In this document: positions 1 to 6,325 of the stretch, piece by piece
How positions within the stretch are numbered: the stretch's first letter is position 1
Layout: the number at the start of each line of letters is the position of its first letter
The notes under the pieces: generated by a model
The model's input: only the letters and a program-made list of their open reading frames with translations
The model's database searches: none
Told to the model about the DNA's origin: nothing
Program-made: the position numbers and the translations under genes
DNA from: an uncultured Alphaproteobacteria bacterium
GTDB lineage: Bacteria; Pseudomonadota; Alphaproteobacteria; Rhizobiales; Aestuariivirgaceae
Assembly: GCA_937868035.1 (NCBI GenBank)
Contig: CALMLK010000142.1
Location: forward strand, 1 to 6,653
Reading direction: 5' to 3'
DNA length: 6,653 nucleotides

Positions 1-644
1 ATCTCGATCTGCACCGCCGCATTGGTGACGTGGTCCTCGCCACGGATCACATGCGTGACACCGAAGTCGATGTCGTCGATCACTGACGGCAGCGTGTACA
101 GGTAGGTGCCGTCCTCGCGCACCAGAACCGGATCGGACTGGCTGGCGAGGTCCGTATGCTGGGGCCCGCGGATCATGTCTGTCCAGTCGACGATCCGGTG
201 CTCAAGTTTGAAGCGCCAGTGCGGCCGCCGTCCCTGGGCTTCCAGCGCGGCCCGGTCTTCCGCCGTCAGCTTCAGCGCCGCGCGGTCATAGATCCGCGGA
301 CCGCCGCGCGCTTCCTGCCGCTTGCGCCGCCGCTCCAACTCGTCGGATGTTTCGTAACACGGATAGAGGCGGCCATCAGCTTTCAGCTTTTCGACCATCG
401 CATCGTAGCGGGCGAACCTTTTCGACTGCCATTCGACCCGGTGCGGCTTGATGCCCAGCCAGTCGAGATCGGCCGCGATCCCGTCTGCATACTCCTTGGT
501 CGAACGCGCCGTGTCGGTATCGTCATAGCGCAGGATGAATTGGCCGCCGCTCTTCAGGGCAAACAGCCAGTTGAGCACGGCGGTGCGCGCATTGCCGATA
601 TGAATGCGGCCGGTGGGCGAGGGGGCGAAACGGACAATGGTCAT
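1..644 (-). CDS. gltX: Glutamyl-tRNA synthetase, N-terminal part (truncated by window edge)
   Basis: Class I aminoacyl-tRNA synthetase that charges tRNA with glutamate in the cytoplasm using ATP. In bacteria with GatCAB some copies instead charge tRNA-Gln with Glu. The 214 visible codons give the catalytic Rossmann domain. It opens [20 protein letters not shown], with the class I HIGH-type signature as HIGN at residues 15-18. RYDDTD follows in place of the more common RxEDTD, a variant I associate with alphaproteobacterial Glt[18 protein letters not shown] and [15 protein letters not shown] near the window edge are also typical. The KMSKS loop and anticodon-binding domain lie beyond position 1. 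The ATG at 644 is chosen because the conserved V-R-F-A-P-S-P-T-G block begins three residues later, and a moderate Shine-Dalgarno (GGAAG, 656-660 on this strand) precedes it. It starts 7 bases after the nadE stop, so the two are probably cotranscribed. Many alphaproteobacteria carry two gltX copies; which one this is cannot be decided here. Confidence 0.96.
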   Translation of the reverse strand, partial: MTIVRFAPSPTGRIHIGNARTAVLNWLFALKSGGQFILRYDDTDTARSTKEYADGIAADLDWLGIKPHRVEWQSKRFARYDAMVEKLKADGRLYPCYETSDELERRRKRQEARGGPRIYDRAALKLTAEDRAALEAQGRRPHWRFKLEHRIVDWTDMIRGPQHTDLASQSDPVLVREDGTYLYTLPSVIDDIDFGVTHVIRGEDHVTNAAVQIE

Positions 645-651
645 ATGCGGT

Positions 652-2277
652 CTATCTTCCGTCCCTGAAACCGTTGGTGATCGGGTAGCGCCGGTCGCGG
701 CCGAAGTTGCGGCGGGTGATCTTGACGCCCGGTGCGGCCTGCCGGCGCTTGTATTCGGCGACGTAAAGCATGTGCTGCACGCGCTTCACCAGCGCCACAT
801 CATGCCCGCGTGAGACGATGTCGGCCACGGATTGCTCGCGTTCCACCAGTCCGTCGAGAATGTCATCGAGCACATCATAGGGCGGCAGCGAATCCTGGTC
901 CTTCTGGTTTTCGCGCAGTTCCGCCGTCGGCGCCTTGGTGATGATGCGTCCGGGGATCACCTCGCGCAGCGTGTTGCGCCAGGCAGCGAGGCGGTAGACT
1001 TCCGTCTTGTAGACGTCCTTGATGGGATTGTAGCCGCCATTCATGTCGCCATAGAGCGTGGCATAGCCGACGCTCATCTCGCTCTTGTTGCCCGTGGTCA
1101 GCACCATGGAGCCGAACTTGTTGGAGATCGCCATCAGCACCACGCCGCGTGAACGCGACTGGATGTTTTCCTCGGTGATGTCGCTGTTCCGGCCGGCAAA
1201 CATGGGCTTCAGTGCCGAGAGGAAACCCTCCACCGGTTCCTTGATCGGCACAATATCGTAACGCACGCCCAGCCGCTTGGCGCAGTCCTCCGCATCAACG
1301 AGGGAATCCTTCGAGGTGTAGGCATAGGGCAGCATCACGCAATGCACCTTGTCCGGTCCGAGCGCGTCTACCGCCATGGCCGCGACGACGGCGGAATCGA
1401 TTCCGCCCGACATGCCCAGAACCACGCCGGGAAAGCGGTTCTTCAGCACATAATCGCGCAGGCCCAGCACGCAGGCCTTCCATGTTTCCTCTTCGCGCTC
1501 GGGCAGCCGGACGATGTCGCCCTTCTCGCAGGCCCAGCCTTCGCCCTCACGCCGCCATGTGGTGACGGCAACCGCTTCCTCGAACATCGGCATCTGCAGC
1601 GCGAGGGAATGATCGGCGTTGAGCACGAAGGAGGCGCCGTCGAACACCAGTTCATCCTGTCCGCCCACCTGGTTGAGATAGGCGAGCGGCAGCCCTGTCT
1701 CCGTCACGCGCGCCACCACGAGGTTGAGACGCACATCATCCTTGTTGCGTTCAAAGGGCGAGCCATTGGGCGAGAGCAGGATTTCCGCGCCTGTTTCGGC
1801 GAGCGTTTCGCAGACCTCTTCCGTCCAGATGTCCTCACAGATGGGAACGCCGATGCGCACGCCCTTCACCGTCAGGGGGCCAGGTGCCGGGCCCGGCTGG
1901 AAGACGCGCTTTTCGTCAAACACGCCGTAGTTGGGCAGGTCAACCTTGTGGCGCACCGTCTCGATCCGGCCGCCGGAGAGAAGGGCCACGGAATTGTGCA
2001 GCCTCTCGCCCTCGCGCCACGGCAGGCCGATGAGAATCGCCGGGCCATCGGCAAATTCGCGCGCCAGTGTTTCGGCGGCATCCTTGCAAGCCGCGACGAA
2101 GGATGGCCGCAGCACGAGGTCTTCCGGTGGATATCCGGCGATGTAAAGTTCCGGGAACAGCACGAGATCGGCGTGGCGATGGGCGGCGATCGTGGCGCGG
2201 GCCTTGTCGAGGTTGGCGGTAACGGCGCCCACGGTCGGGTTCAACTGGGCGAGCGCAATGGTCAGCGTATCTGTCAT
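652..2277 (-). CDS. nadE: Glutamine-dependent NAD+ synthetase
   Basis: This catalyses the last step of NAD+ synthesis: nicotinic acid adenine dinucleotide, ATP and glutamine give NAD+, AMP, PPi and glutamate in the cytosol. The 541-residue protein has two domains. Residues 1 to about 260 form a nitrilase-type glutaminase with the family triad visible as E43 ([14 protein letters not shown]), K111 ([13 protein letters not shown]) and C147 (GVPICEDIW). Residues from about 265 onward form the ATP-pyrophosphatase synthetase domain with the PP-loop SGGIDSA at 290-296, followed by LTTGNKSE and [12 protein letters not shown]. The C terminus ends [18 protein letters not shown], typical of this type. 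Length fits the glutamine-dependent form rather than the short ammonia-dependent one. The ATG at 2277 is chosen because [14 protein letters not shown] is the usual beginning of the family. A GTG at 2337 would add 20 poorly conserved residues. No convincing Shine-Dalgarno precedes 2277, so the start is the least certain part. gltX follows 7 bases downstream. Confidence 0.97.
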   Translation of the reverse strand: MTDTLTIALAQLNPTVGAVTANLDKARATIAAHRHADLVLFPELYIAGYPPEDLVLRPSFVAACKDAAETLAREFADGPAILIGLPWREGERLHNSVALLSGGRIETVRHKVDLPNYGVFDEKRVFQPGPAPGPLTVKGVRIGVPICEDIWTEEVCETLAETGAEILLSPNGSPFERNKDDVRLNLVVARVTETGLPLAYLNQVGGQDELVFDGASFVLNADHSLALQMPMFEEAVAVTTWRREGEGWACEKGDIVRLPEREEETWKACVLGLRDYVLKNRFPGVVLGMSGGIDSAVVAAMAVDALGPDKVHCVMLPYAYTSKDSLVDAEDCAKRLGVRYDIVPIKEPVEGFLSALKPMFAGRNSDITEENIQSRSRGVVLMAISNKFGSMVLTTGNKSEMSVGYATLYGDMNGGYNPIKDVYKTEVYRLAAWRNTLREVIPGRIITKAPTAELRENQKDQDSLPPYDVLDDILDGLVEREQSVADIVSRGHDVALVKRVQHMLYVAEYKRRQAAPGVKITRRNFGRDRRYPITNGFRDGR

Positions 2278-2402
2278 GGGCGGGCTTGTAGCGGAAATCG
2301 GCGCGCCCGCAAAACACCTTGCATTCGGCGCGCTCACTCGCCAAATTTGCGCACCAGACGTGCCGCGCCTGTTTCGCGGGGGATATATTTCAGGAGGTCA
2401 TC
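2278..2402. promoter_or_regulatory. Divergent intergenic region, nadE / ypfJ
   Basis: These 125 bases separate the start codons of two divergent genes and must hold both 5' control regions unless transcription enters from elsewhere. I see no confident -35/-10 pair on either strand. The ypfJ side carries a strong Shine-Dalgarno (AGGAGGT, 2392-2398). The nadE side has none. An 8-base perfect palindrome, GGCGCGCC, occurs near 2300, but it is simple GC-rich sequence and I attach no function to it. Confidence 0.5.
2392..2398 (+). promoter_or_regulatory. Strong ribosome binding site that fixes the ypfJ start
   Basis: AGGAGGT lies 4 bases before the ATG at 2403. It rules out an in-frame upstream start at 2319, which would add 28 residues lacking family similarity. 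Confidence 0.88.
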
Positions 2403-3404
2403 ATGCGTCTCGACAATGAACGTCCAAGCGACAACGTGGACGACCAGCGTGGCCGGGGCGGCGGCGGTGGTTTCGGCTTTCCGGGCGGCGGCGGCGGAAG
2501 GCGCATCAACATTCCGATGGGCGGCGGACGGGGCGGCGGCATGTCCATCTCCACGATCGTGCTGCTCGTCATCGCCTATCTCGCGCTGAAGTTCCTCTTC
2601 GGCATCGACCTGCTTTCGATGATGAACGGCGGCGGTGGCGGCCTTCCCATTCCGGGCGGCAACTCCACCGAATACCAGATTCCGGACGCCTCCACGGACG
2701 GCACGGCGTCTAACGATGCGCAAGTGCCTGGCGGTGGCACGGGCCAGGCCGACGTGACCACCGATGCGGGCAAGGATTTCGTCTCGCGCGTGCTGGGTTC
2801 CACCGAGCGCGCCTGGGGCGGCATCTTCCAGAAGATGGGCAAGACCTATGAAGACCCGACACTGGTGATGTTCTCGGGCTTCACGCAATCAGCCTGCGGC
2901 ATGGCGCAGTCGGCGATGGGCCCCTTCTATTGCCCGCGCGACCAGAAGGTCTACATCGACCTCTCCTTCTATCAGGACATGAAGAACAAGCTCGGCGCGC
3001 CGGGCGACTTCGCGCAGGCCTATGTGGTGGCGCATGAAGTCGGCCATCACGTGCAGAACTCGTTCGGCATCCTCGACAAGGTGATGCAGGCGCGTTCGCA
3101 GATGTCGGAGGAAGAAGGCAATGCCCTCCAGGTGCGCGTGGAGTTGCAGGCGGATTGCTTCGCCGGCATCTGGGCCAAGGAGGCCAACGCCCGCGCCAAC
3201 ATTCTTGAAGAAGGCGACGTGGAAGAAGGCCTGAACGCCGCCGCGCAGATCGGCGATGACCGCCTGCAAAAGCGCAGCCAGGGCTATGTGGTTCCGGAAA
3301 GCTTCACCCATGGTTCGTCGGAACAGCGCGTGCGCTGGTTCAAGACTGGCATGCAGGCCAATTCCGTCCGCGATTGCGACACCTTCAACACCGACAATCT
3401 CTGA
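2403..3404 (+). CDS. ypfJ: YpfJ-type neutral zinc metallopeptidase, membrane-anchored
   Basis: Predicted zinc metallopeptidase of the YpfJ family; substrates are poorly defined. The 333-residue protein has a charged, glycine-rich N-terminal segment (about residues 15-46), then one hydrophobic helix (about 48-66, [17 protein letters not shown]) with no cleavage site, so a type II membrane protein with a periplasmic catalytic domain is likely. A Gly/Pro/Thr-rich linker leads to the peptidase domain from about residue 125. The zinc motif is HEVGH at 211-215 (H211, E212, H215) within [15 protein letters not shown]. The family block [11 protein letters not shown] begins at E247, and an acidic residue here is the probable third ligand. 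Four cysteines (C165, C177, C252, C325) could form disulfides, consistent with export. The ATG at 2403 is chosen because AGGAGGT lies 4 bases upstream and the frame above it looks non-coding. A strong terminator 18 bases after the stop makes it monocistronic at its 3' end. Confidence 0.93.
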   Translation: MRLDNERPSDNVDDQRGRGGGGGFGFPGGGGGRRINIPMGGGRGGGMSISTIVLLVIAYLALKFLFGIDLLSMMNGGGGGLPIPGGNSTEYQIPDASTDGTASNDAQVPGGGTGQADVTTDAGKDFVSRVLGSTERAWGGIFQKMGKTYEDPTLVMFSGFTQSACGMAQSAMGPFYCPRDQKVYIDLSFYQDMKNKLGAPGDFAQAYVVAHEVGHHVQNSFGILDKVMQARSQMSEEEGNALQVRVELQADCFAGIWAKEANARANILEEGDVEEGLNAAAQIGDDRLQKRSQGYVVPESFTHGSSEQRVRWFKTGMQANSVRDCDTFNTDNL

Positions 3405-3422
3405 CCTCACACCAACCATTCA

Positions 3423-3465
3423 AAAAACGCCATGCCTGCTCACGCCGGCATGGCGTTTTTGTTTG
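3423..3465 (+). terminator. Intrinsic terminator after ypfJ
   Basis: A perfect 14-base inverted repeat, AAAAACGCCATGCC (3423-3436) and GGCATGGCGTTTTT (3447-3460), flanks a 10-base loop. The stem ends in a T run continued by GTTTG. The 9 GC-rich core pairs plus the T tract form a classical Rho-independent terminator. The A run on the left arm means it would also work on the minus strand. It separates ypfJ from the next gene, which therefore needs its own promoter in 3466-3550. Confidence 0.93.
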
Positions 3466-3550
3466 CCTGAATGTCAGGTGAACGCGGGCTTCAGCACGGA
3501 CTCATGTGCGCCGTGCTGTGGTGGCGTCATGGCAATTCCGCCGCTCCAAC

Positions 3551-3556
3551 AGGAGG
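3551..3556 (+). promoter_or_regulatory. Ribosome binding site that selects a GTG start
   Basis: AGGAGG sits 5 bases before the GTG at 3562. This supports GTG over the in-frame ATG at 3529, which has no good Shine-Dalgarno and would place a poor 11-residue leader ahead of the signal peptide. Confidence 0.8.
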
Positions 3557-3561
3557 TTCCC

Positions 3562-3957
3562 GTGACGTTATCCGTTCATTCCGTTCGTGGTTGCACCCTT
3601 CTCACCGGTCTGGCGCTCAGCGCCCTCTTCGCGGCCATTCCGGCAGAGGCCCGGACCTTCAATGCTTCGCCCAAGGATGTGAAACACATGTGCGGCGGCA
3701 CCTACATGGGCGTGAACAAATCCGGCAGCTATGGCTGCATCAACAAGATCAACGTGGTGTTGTGCAAGAAGGGCAAGTGCGAAATCATTAAGACGCGCGT
3801 TGCACCTCCGGGGAAGGATGGCGAACCGGGCGGCACGGACACCGGTGGCAAGGACACGGGCGGCGGCGGTTCCGGTGGCGCGGGCGCCACGGGTGGCGTG
3901 TCCAGCGCCAACAACGCCGGCAATTCGGCGGGCGGTGGTGGCGGAACCATCAACTGA
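3562..3957 (+). CDS. Unrecognised small secreted protein with four cysteines and a Gly-rich tail
   Basis: I do not recognise a named family. With the GTG start the product is 131 residues. Residues 1-30 form a Sec-type signal peptide: R9 in a short n-region, hydrophobic core LLTGLALSALFAAI, and AEA before a likely cleavage at 30/31. The mature N-terminal half (31-82) holds four cysteines, C44, C59, C68 and C73, in the blocks MCGGTYMGVNKSGSYGC and VVLCKKGKCEII. This pattern suggests two disulfides in a small periplasmic or secreted domain. Residues 84-128 are low-complexity Gly/Thr/Ser/Asp (TGGKDTGGGGSGG), probably flexible. Signal peptide, plausible domain, good ribosome site and a following hairpin argue that the gene is real. 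It lies downstream of ypfJ but is insulated from it by a terminator. A function cannot be assigned from sequence alone. Confidence 0.78.
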   Translation: MTLSVHSVRGCTLLTGLALSALFAAIPAEARTFNASPKDVKHMCGGTYMGVNKSGSYGCINKINVVLCKKGKCEIIKTRVAPPGKDGEPGGTDTGGKDTGGGGSGGAGATGGVSSANNAGNSAGGGGGTIN

Positions 3958-3979
3958 GCATCACGTAAGCCCAATTCGG

Positions 3980-4004
3980 CAGGCCGCCACGTTCTGGCGG
4001 CCTG
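3980..4004. terminator. Hairpin between convergent genes, possible bidirectional terminator
   Basis: A perfect 10-base stem, CAGGCCGCCA (3980-3989) and TGGCGGCCTG (3995-4004), has a 5-base loop. It lies 22 bases after the small secreted-protein gene and 13 bases after the end of the minus-strand oxygenase gene. There is no clean T run on either side (TTCGCGTTCG on the plus strand), so it may end transcription weakly or stabilise the 3' ends of both messages. Confidence 0.65.
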
Positions 4005-4017
4005 TTCGCGTTCGGGC

Positions 4018-4806
4018 TCAGGCAGCGCGGCCGTAGAAGCCCATCTGCTCCTCGCGGGAGAACATGACGCCGGGCTTCTCGTAGTAGGAGAACACGGCGA
4101 TGAGGCGGTCCTTCTGTCCCTCCACCGTTGCCACCTTGTGAGCGGTGTTCTTGCCGCGGAACACGTTGAGCGTGCCGGACGACAGCGTGAGCGTCTTCAC
4201 ATCCGGGTCTTCGCCGCGCATCAGTTTCGCCACGCCGTCATAGTTGGGGTCGGTGTCGCTGCGCAGGTCGGTGCGGTAGACGAATTCGCCGCCCTTGTCA
4301 GGCGCCTGCAGCAGGAGTGTGGTGGTGAACTCGCTGCGGTCGAAATGCCAGTTCAGCGCCTCGCCGGCGCGGTAGCTCATCACATTCACCCGCGCCAATG
4401 GATCGCGCATGGGATAGAGCGCCGTCTTCCCCATGGTTTCGCCAAGGAACATCACCATCGGTGCCCATTCGTAGATGTACATGACCAAACTCTGCGCAAT
4501 CTGGTCGGCGCAGACGGTGTGATTGATCGTCGTCGTGGTCGCGAGTGCCGGATGATCGGGGGCAAGCCCGGGAATGGACTTGAGGAAGTAGATATTGTGC
4601 TCGCGCTTGTGGAGGAAGGACAGGCGCTCCATCACGGGGTTGATCTCGGCGGTGATGCGGGCAAGGGCATCGGCACGCACCAGGCCTTCCAGGTTGAACA
4701 TGCCGTTGGCGGCCAGGTCGGCGCGGCAGCGCTTCACCAGCGCATGCCATTCCGCCGTGCCCACGCGGTGCAAGGGGTAGCGTTCGAGATCAAGAATGTC
4801 GTGCAT
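4018..4806 (-). CDS. Fe(II)/2-oxoglutarate-dependent oxygenase, BesD/HalD-like, with hydroxylase-type HxD motif
   Basis: Predicted cytoplasmic non-haem iron enzyme that couples decarboxylation of 2-oxoglutarate to oxidation of a small substrate. The 262-residue protein has the double-stranded beta-helix signature. H154 and D156 lie in LNWHFDRSEFTTTLLLQ, the distal H223 lies in GTLNVFRGKNTAHKV, and R234 (11 residues later, in KDRLIAVFSYYE) is placed to bind the 2-oxoglutarate carboxylate. The pattern of a GG-x-F strand after the first motif, the FRG-x-N-x-x-H-x-V block, and the ending KPGVMFSREEQMGFYGR resembles the BesD/HalD family of free amino-acid halogenases and related hydroxylases. Halogenases have Gly or Ala in place of the Asp; here it is Asp, so hydroxylation is predicted. 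The substrate is unknown. The ATG at 4806 has GGAGGA 4 bases upstream. The frame stays open well upstream to 5562, but that part is antisense to the LysR gene. The gene is divergent from that regulator, its likely controller. The oxygenase fold is fairly sure; the subfamily is less so. Confidence 0.85.
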   Translation of the reverse strand: MHDILDLERYPLHRVGTAEWHALVKRCRADLAANGMFNLEGLVRADALARITAEINPVMERLSFLHKREHNIYFLKSIPGLAPDHPALATTTTINHTVCADQIAQSLVMYIYEWAPMVMFLGETMGKTALYPMRDPLARVNVMSYRAGEALNWHFDRSEFTTTLLLQAPDKGGEFVYRTDLRSDTDPNYDGVAKLMRGEDPDVKTLTLSSGTLNVFRGKNTAHKVATVEGQKDRLIAVFSYYEKPGVMFSREEQMGFYGRAA

Positions 4807-4899
4807 GGTATCCTCCAGGAACCCGCAGGTCTGACAACGATTTCCTTTGCCTGCAACCCAGAAATTGTTCATCCTGACTTGGATTTTCTTGGTCAGCGC
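4807..4899. promoter_or_regulatory. Divergent control region with dyads, probable LysR-type operator
   Basis: These 93 bases lie between the starts of the oxygenase gene and the LysR gene. An imperfect inverted repeat, AACGATTT (4836-4843) and AAATTGTT (4862-4869), matches at 7 of 8 positions. Nearly concentric with it is a short dyad TTGCCTGCAA (4847-4856). A second dyad, CTGAC (4874-4878) with GTCAG (4892-4896), lies just ahead of the LysR start. LysR proteins typically bind interrupted dyads of T-N11-A type in such regions and often repress their own gene. I cannot place -35/-10 elements with confidence. The operator role is inference. Confidence 0.5.
4811..4816 (-). promoter_or_regulatory. 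Ribosome binding site that fixes the oxygenase start
   Basis: GGAGGA on the minus strand lies 4 bases before the ATG at 4806. It decides the start against the long upstream open frame that would otherwise run through the intergenic region and the LysR gene. Confidence 0.85.
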
Positions 4900-5895
4900 A
4901 TGAAGACACCCCTTCCCCTCAACGCCATGAATGCCTTTGCTGCGGCGGGCCGGCACGGCAGCTTCCTGATCGCCGCGCGTGACCTCGGGGTCACGCCTGC
5001 CGCCATCAGCCAGTTGGTGCGCAAGCTGGAGACGCATTTGGGCAAGACGCTGTTCCAGCGGCTGAACAACCGCGTGCTGCTCACGGATGCCGGAAAATCC
5101 TTGCTGCAATCCATCGTCCCGGCGCTGGATGAATTGTCGGAGGCGGCCCAGCGTGCGTCGCGCAGTGGAACAAGGCGGCGGCTCCGCGTCAGTTGTGTGC
5201 CGTCGTTGGCGGAATGCTGGCTGGTGCAACAGTTGCCACGCTTCCTCACGCGCCACCCGCGTCTGCGCATCGACCTCACCGTCGAAGAGAATGTGACACC
5301 GGGACACTGGGACATCCGCATCAACTATGGCCGGCTGCCTGATGATGACCTGGTGCAGGAAGACCTCTGCCGCGACGCCGTTGCCCCGCTCTGTGCGCCG
5401 TCCCATCCTGCGGCCGCCGGCGCAGAGCGGGATCTCACGGCGGCTGATTCCGCCGCCCTCATCCACACGCAATGGGGACCGAGCTACGGTTCCAATGTGA
5501 CGTGGAAGGACTGGTTCCAACAGGTCGCGCCCCGCGAGCGGGTTGATCTTTCCACGGGCCATCAGGTGAGCGCCTCACGAACGGCATTGCAACTGGCCGA
5601 GTCCGGCTGTGGCATCGCGCTGGGGCAGGTGCTGCTGGCGCAGGCGGCACTGGATGATGGACGGCTTGTGGCCCTGTCACGGCATTCCCTGCCGCTGGGG
5701 CAAAGCTATGTGATTGCCATGCCGGCGGCGCGTCACCGTCAGGCAGACGTGCAGGCTTTCGCGGCCTGGCTGCTGGCGGAGATCACATCCGCTGCGCCAG
5801 CCCCTCGCCCGCATCCACCAGCCACTCCCACACGGCCAGCGCAAAGGTCCGCATCGCGTAAACGTGGAAAGCGTCGTCCCCCACGCAGTGAATGA
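4900..5895 (+). CDS. LysR-family transcriptional regulator, GcvA-like
   Basis: DNA-binding regulator with an N-terminal winged helix-turn-helix and a periplasmic-binding-protein-like effector domain. The start MKTPLPLNAMNAFAAAGRHG is typical of the GcvA branch. The helix-turn-helix spans about residues 21-41 (FLIAARDLGVTPAAISQLVR), followed by LETHLGKTLFQR and a linker helix to about residue 90. The effector domain runs from about 93 to 293 and includes ENVTPGHWDIRINYG and TALQLAESGCGIALGQ. The ATG at 4900 is chosen by family alignment; its Shine-Dalgarno is weak. The protein is 331 residues, longer than the roughly 300 usual for the family. The extra C-terminal part (about 295-331) is Pro/Arg/Lys-rich and is encoded opposite the 3' end of soxG, so it looks like a recently acquired extension. 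It is divergent from the oxygenase gene, the expected target, and convergent with soxG. The effector is unknown, though GcvA-like regulators often relate to amino-acid metabolism. Confidence 0.93.
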   Translation: MKTPLPLNAMNAFAAAGRHGSFLIAARDLGVTPAAISQLVRKLETHLGKTLFQRLNNRVLLTDAGKSLLQSIVPALDELSEAAQRASRSGTRRRLRVSCVPSLAECWLVQQLPRFLTRHPRLRIDLTVEENVTPGHWDIRINYGRLPDDDLVQEDLCRDAVAPLCAPSHPAAAGAERDLTAADSAALIHTQWGPSYGSNVTWKDWFQQVAPRERVDLSTGHQVSASRTALQLAESGCGIALGQVLLAQAALDDGRLVALSRHSLPLGQSYVIAMPAARHRQADVQAFAAWLLAEITSAAPAPRPHPPATPTRPAQRSASRKRGKRRPPRSE

Positions 5896-6325
5896 GAACG
5901 GGCGTGTGATGCACCCCGGTCATGACGAAGTGGCCGGTCTTGAACGCCTTCGCATCGAAATTCACCTGCGCGGCACGGGCCAGCACGCGGCGGGCCAGCA
6001 CCCCCTCAACGCGGATGCGGCAGCGCGCCGACGACAGGGGCGTCACCAGACAATCGGCCGATAGCTCAGCGGGAGCCTTGTCGCCCACACACCAGAATTG
6101 TTGTGGCGCGATCCGCAGCACCGTGAGGGCATCATTCGATTGCGCCGTGCCCACCTTTGCCGGGAGCTTGCCCACCTCCGTGGCCAATGCCTTTTCGAAT
6201 GCCTTGCCGAAGCCCGCCACCTGCGTGAGGGTGAAGCCGCCCTCCTCGCGGATGGAGATGCCGGGGGCGTCGAAGGCGGATGCGCTGGCAAGGGGCGAGC
6301 GGGCGTCAAGCATGATCTCAGCCAT
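5783..6325 (-). CDS. soxG: Sarcosine oxidase, gamma subunit
   Basis: Gamma subunit of the heterotetrameric sarcosine oxidase, which oxidatively demethylates sarcosine to glycine and passes the one-carbon unit to tetrahydrofolate in the cytoplasm. The 180-residue protein has the family features RSPLA near the N terminus, LRIAPQQFWCVG in the middle, LSSARCRIRVEG, a segment around LARAAQVNFDAKAF, and the closing AMRTFALAVWEWLVDAG. The ATG at 6325 is preceded by AAGGAG (6335-6340, 9 bases away) inside the soxA coding sequence. It overlaps the soxA stop by 8 bases, which suggests translational coupling. An alternative ATG at 6313 is less well placed. Its last 113 bases overlap the convergent LysR gene. 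N-methylglutamate dehydrogenase subunits are related, so that enzyme is a less likely alternative. The assignment leans on the soxA neighbour as well as on the sequence. Confidence 0.9.
   Translation of the reverse strand: MAEIMLDARSPLASASAFDAPGISIREEGGFTLTQVAGFGKAFEKALATEVGKLPAKVGTAQSNDALTVLRIAPQQFWCVGDKAPAELSADCLVTPLSSARCRIRVEGVLARRVLARAAQVNFDAKAFKTGHFVMTGVHHTPVLIHCVGDDAFHVYAMRTFALAVWEWLVDAGEGLAQRM

Noticed and set aside
2425..2550. Possible repeat array from GGC-rich triplets in the ypfJ 5' region and in 3840-3950
   Set aside because: These are irregular Gly codon runs inside two coding sequences, with no fixed repeat unit or spacers. They are not CRISPR or a satellite.
1342..2589. Long plus-strand open frame of about 415 codons opposite nadE
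   Set aside because: It is antisense to a clearly conserved gene, has no recognisable domain, is rich in His/Arg/Ala as expected from GC-rich antisense frames, and runs through the intergenic region into ypfJ in another frame.
2334..3419. Minus-strand frames opposite ypfJ
   Set aside because: They are antisense shadows with low-complexity Ala/Arg/His or Pro-rich content, no ribosome sites and no recognisable motifs.
3466..3478. Short dyad CCTGA-ATG-TCAGG just after the ypfJ terminator
   Set aside because: Five-base arms are likely by chance, and no promoter could be placed beside it to support an operator role.
3256..3561. Upstream extension of the small secreted-protein frame through the ypfJ 3' end and the terminator
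   Set aside because: It overlaps ypfJ in another frame, crosses a strong terminator, and would bury the signal peptide. AGGAGG before the GTG at 3562 fits better.
4018..4806. Calling the oxygenase a halogenase by family resemblance
   Set aside because: D156 is present where halogenases have Gly or Ala, so chloride ligation in the usual way is not expected.
4138..4899. Upstream plus-strand extension of the LysR frame
   Set aside because: It is antisense to the oxygenase gene. LysR homology begins exactly at MKTPLPLNAMNAF.
4807..5562. Upstream minus-strand extension of the oxygenase frame (about 250 extra residues)
   Set aside because: It is antisense to the LysR gene and lacks family similarity. 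The ribosome site at 4811-4816 places the true start at 4806.
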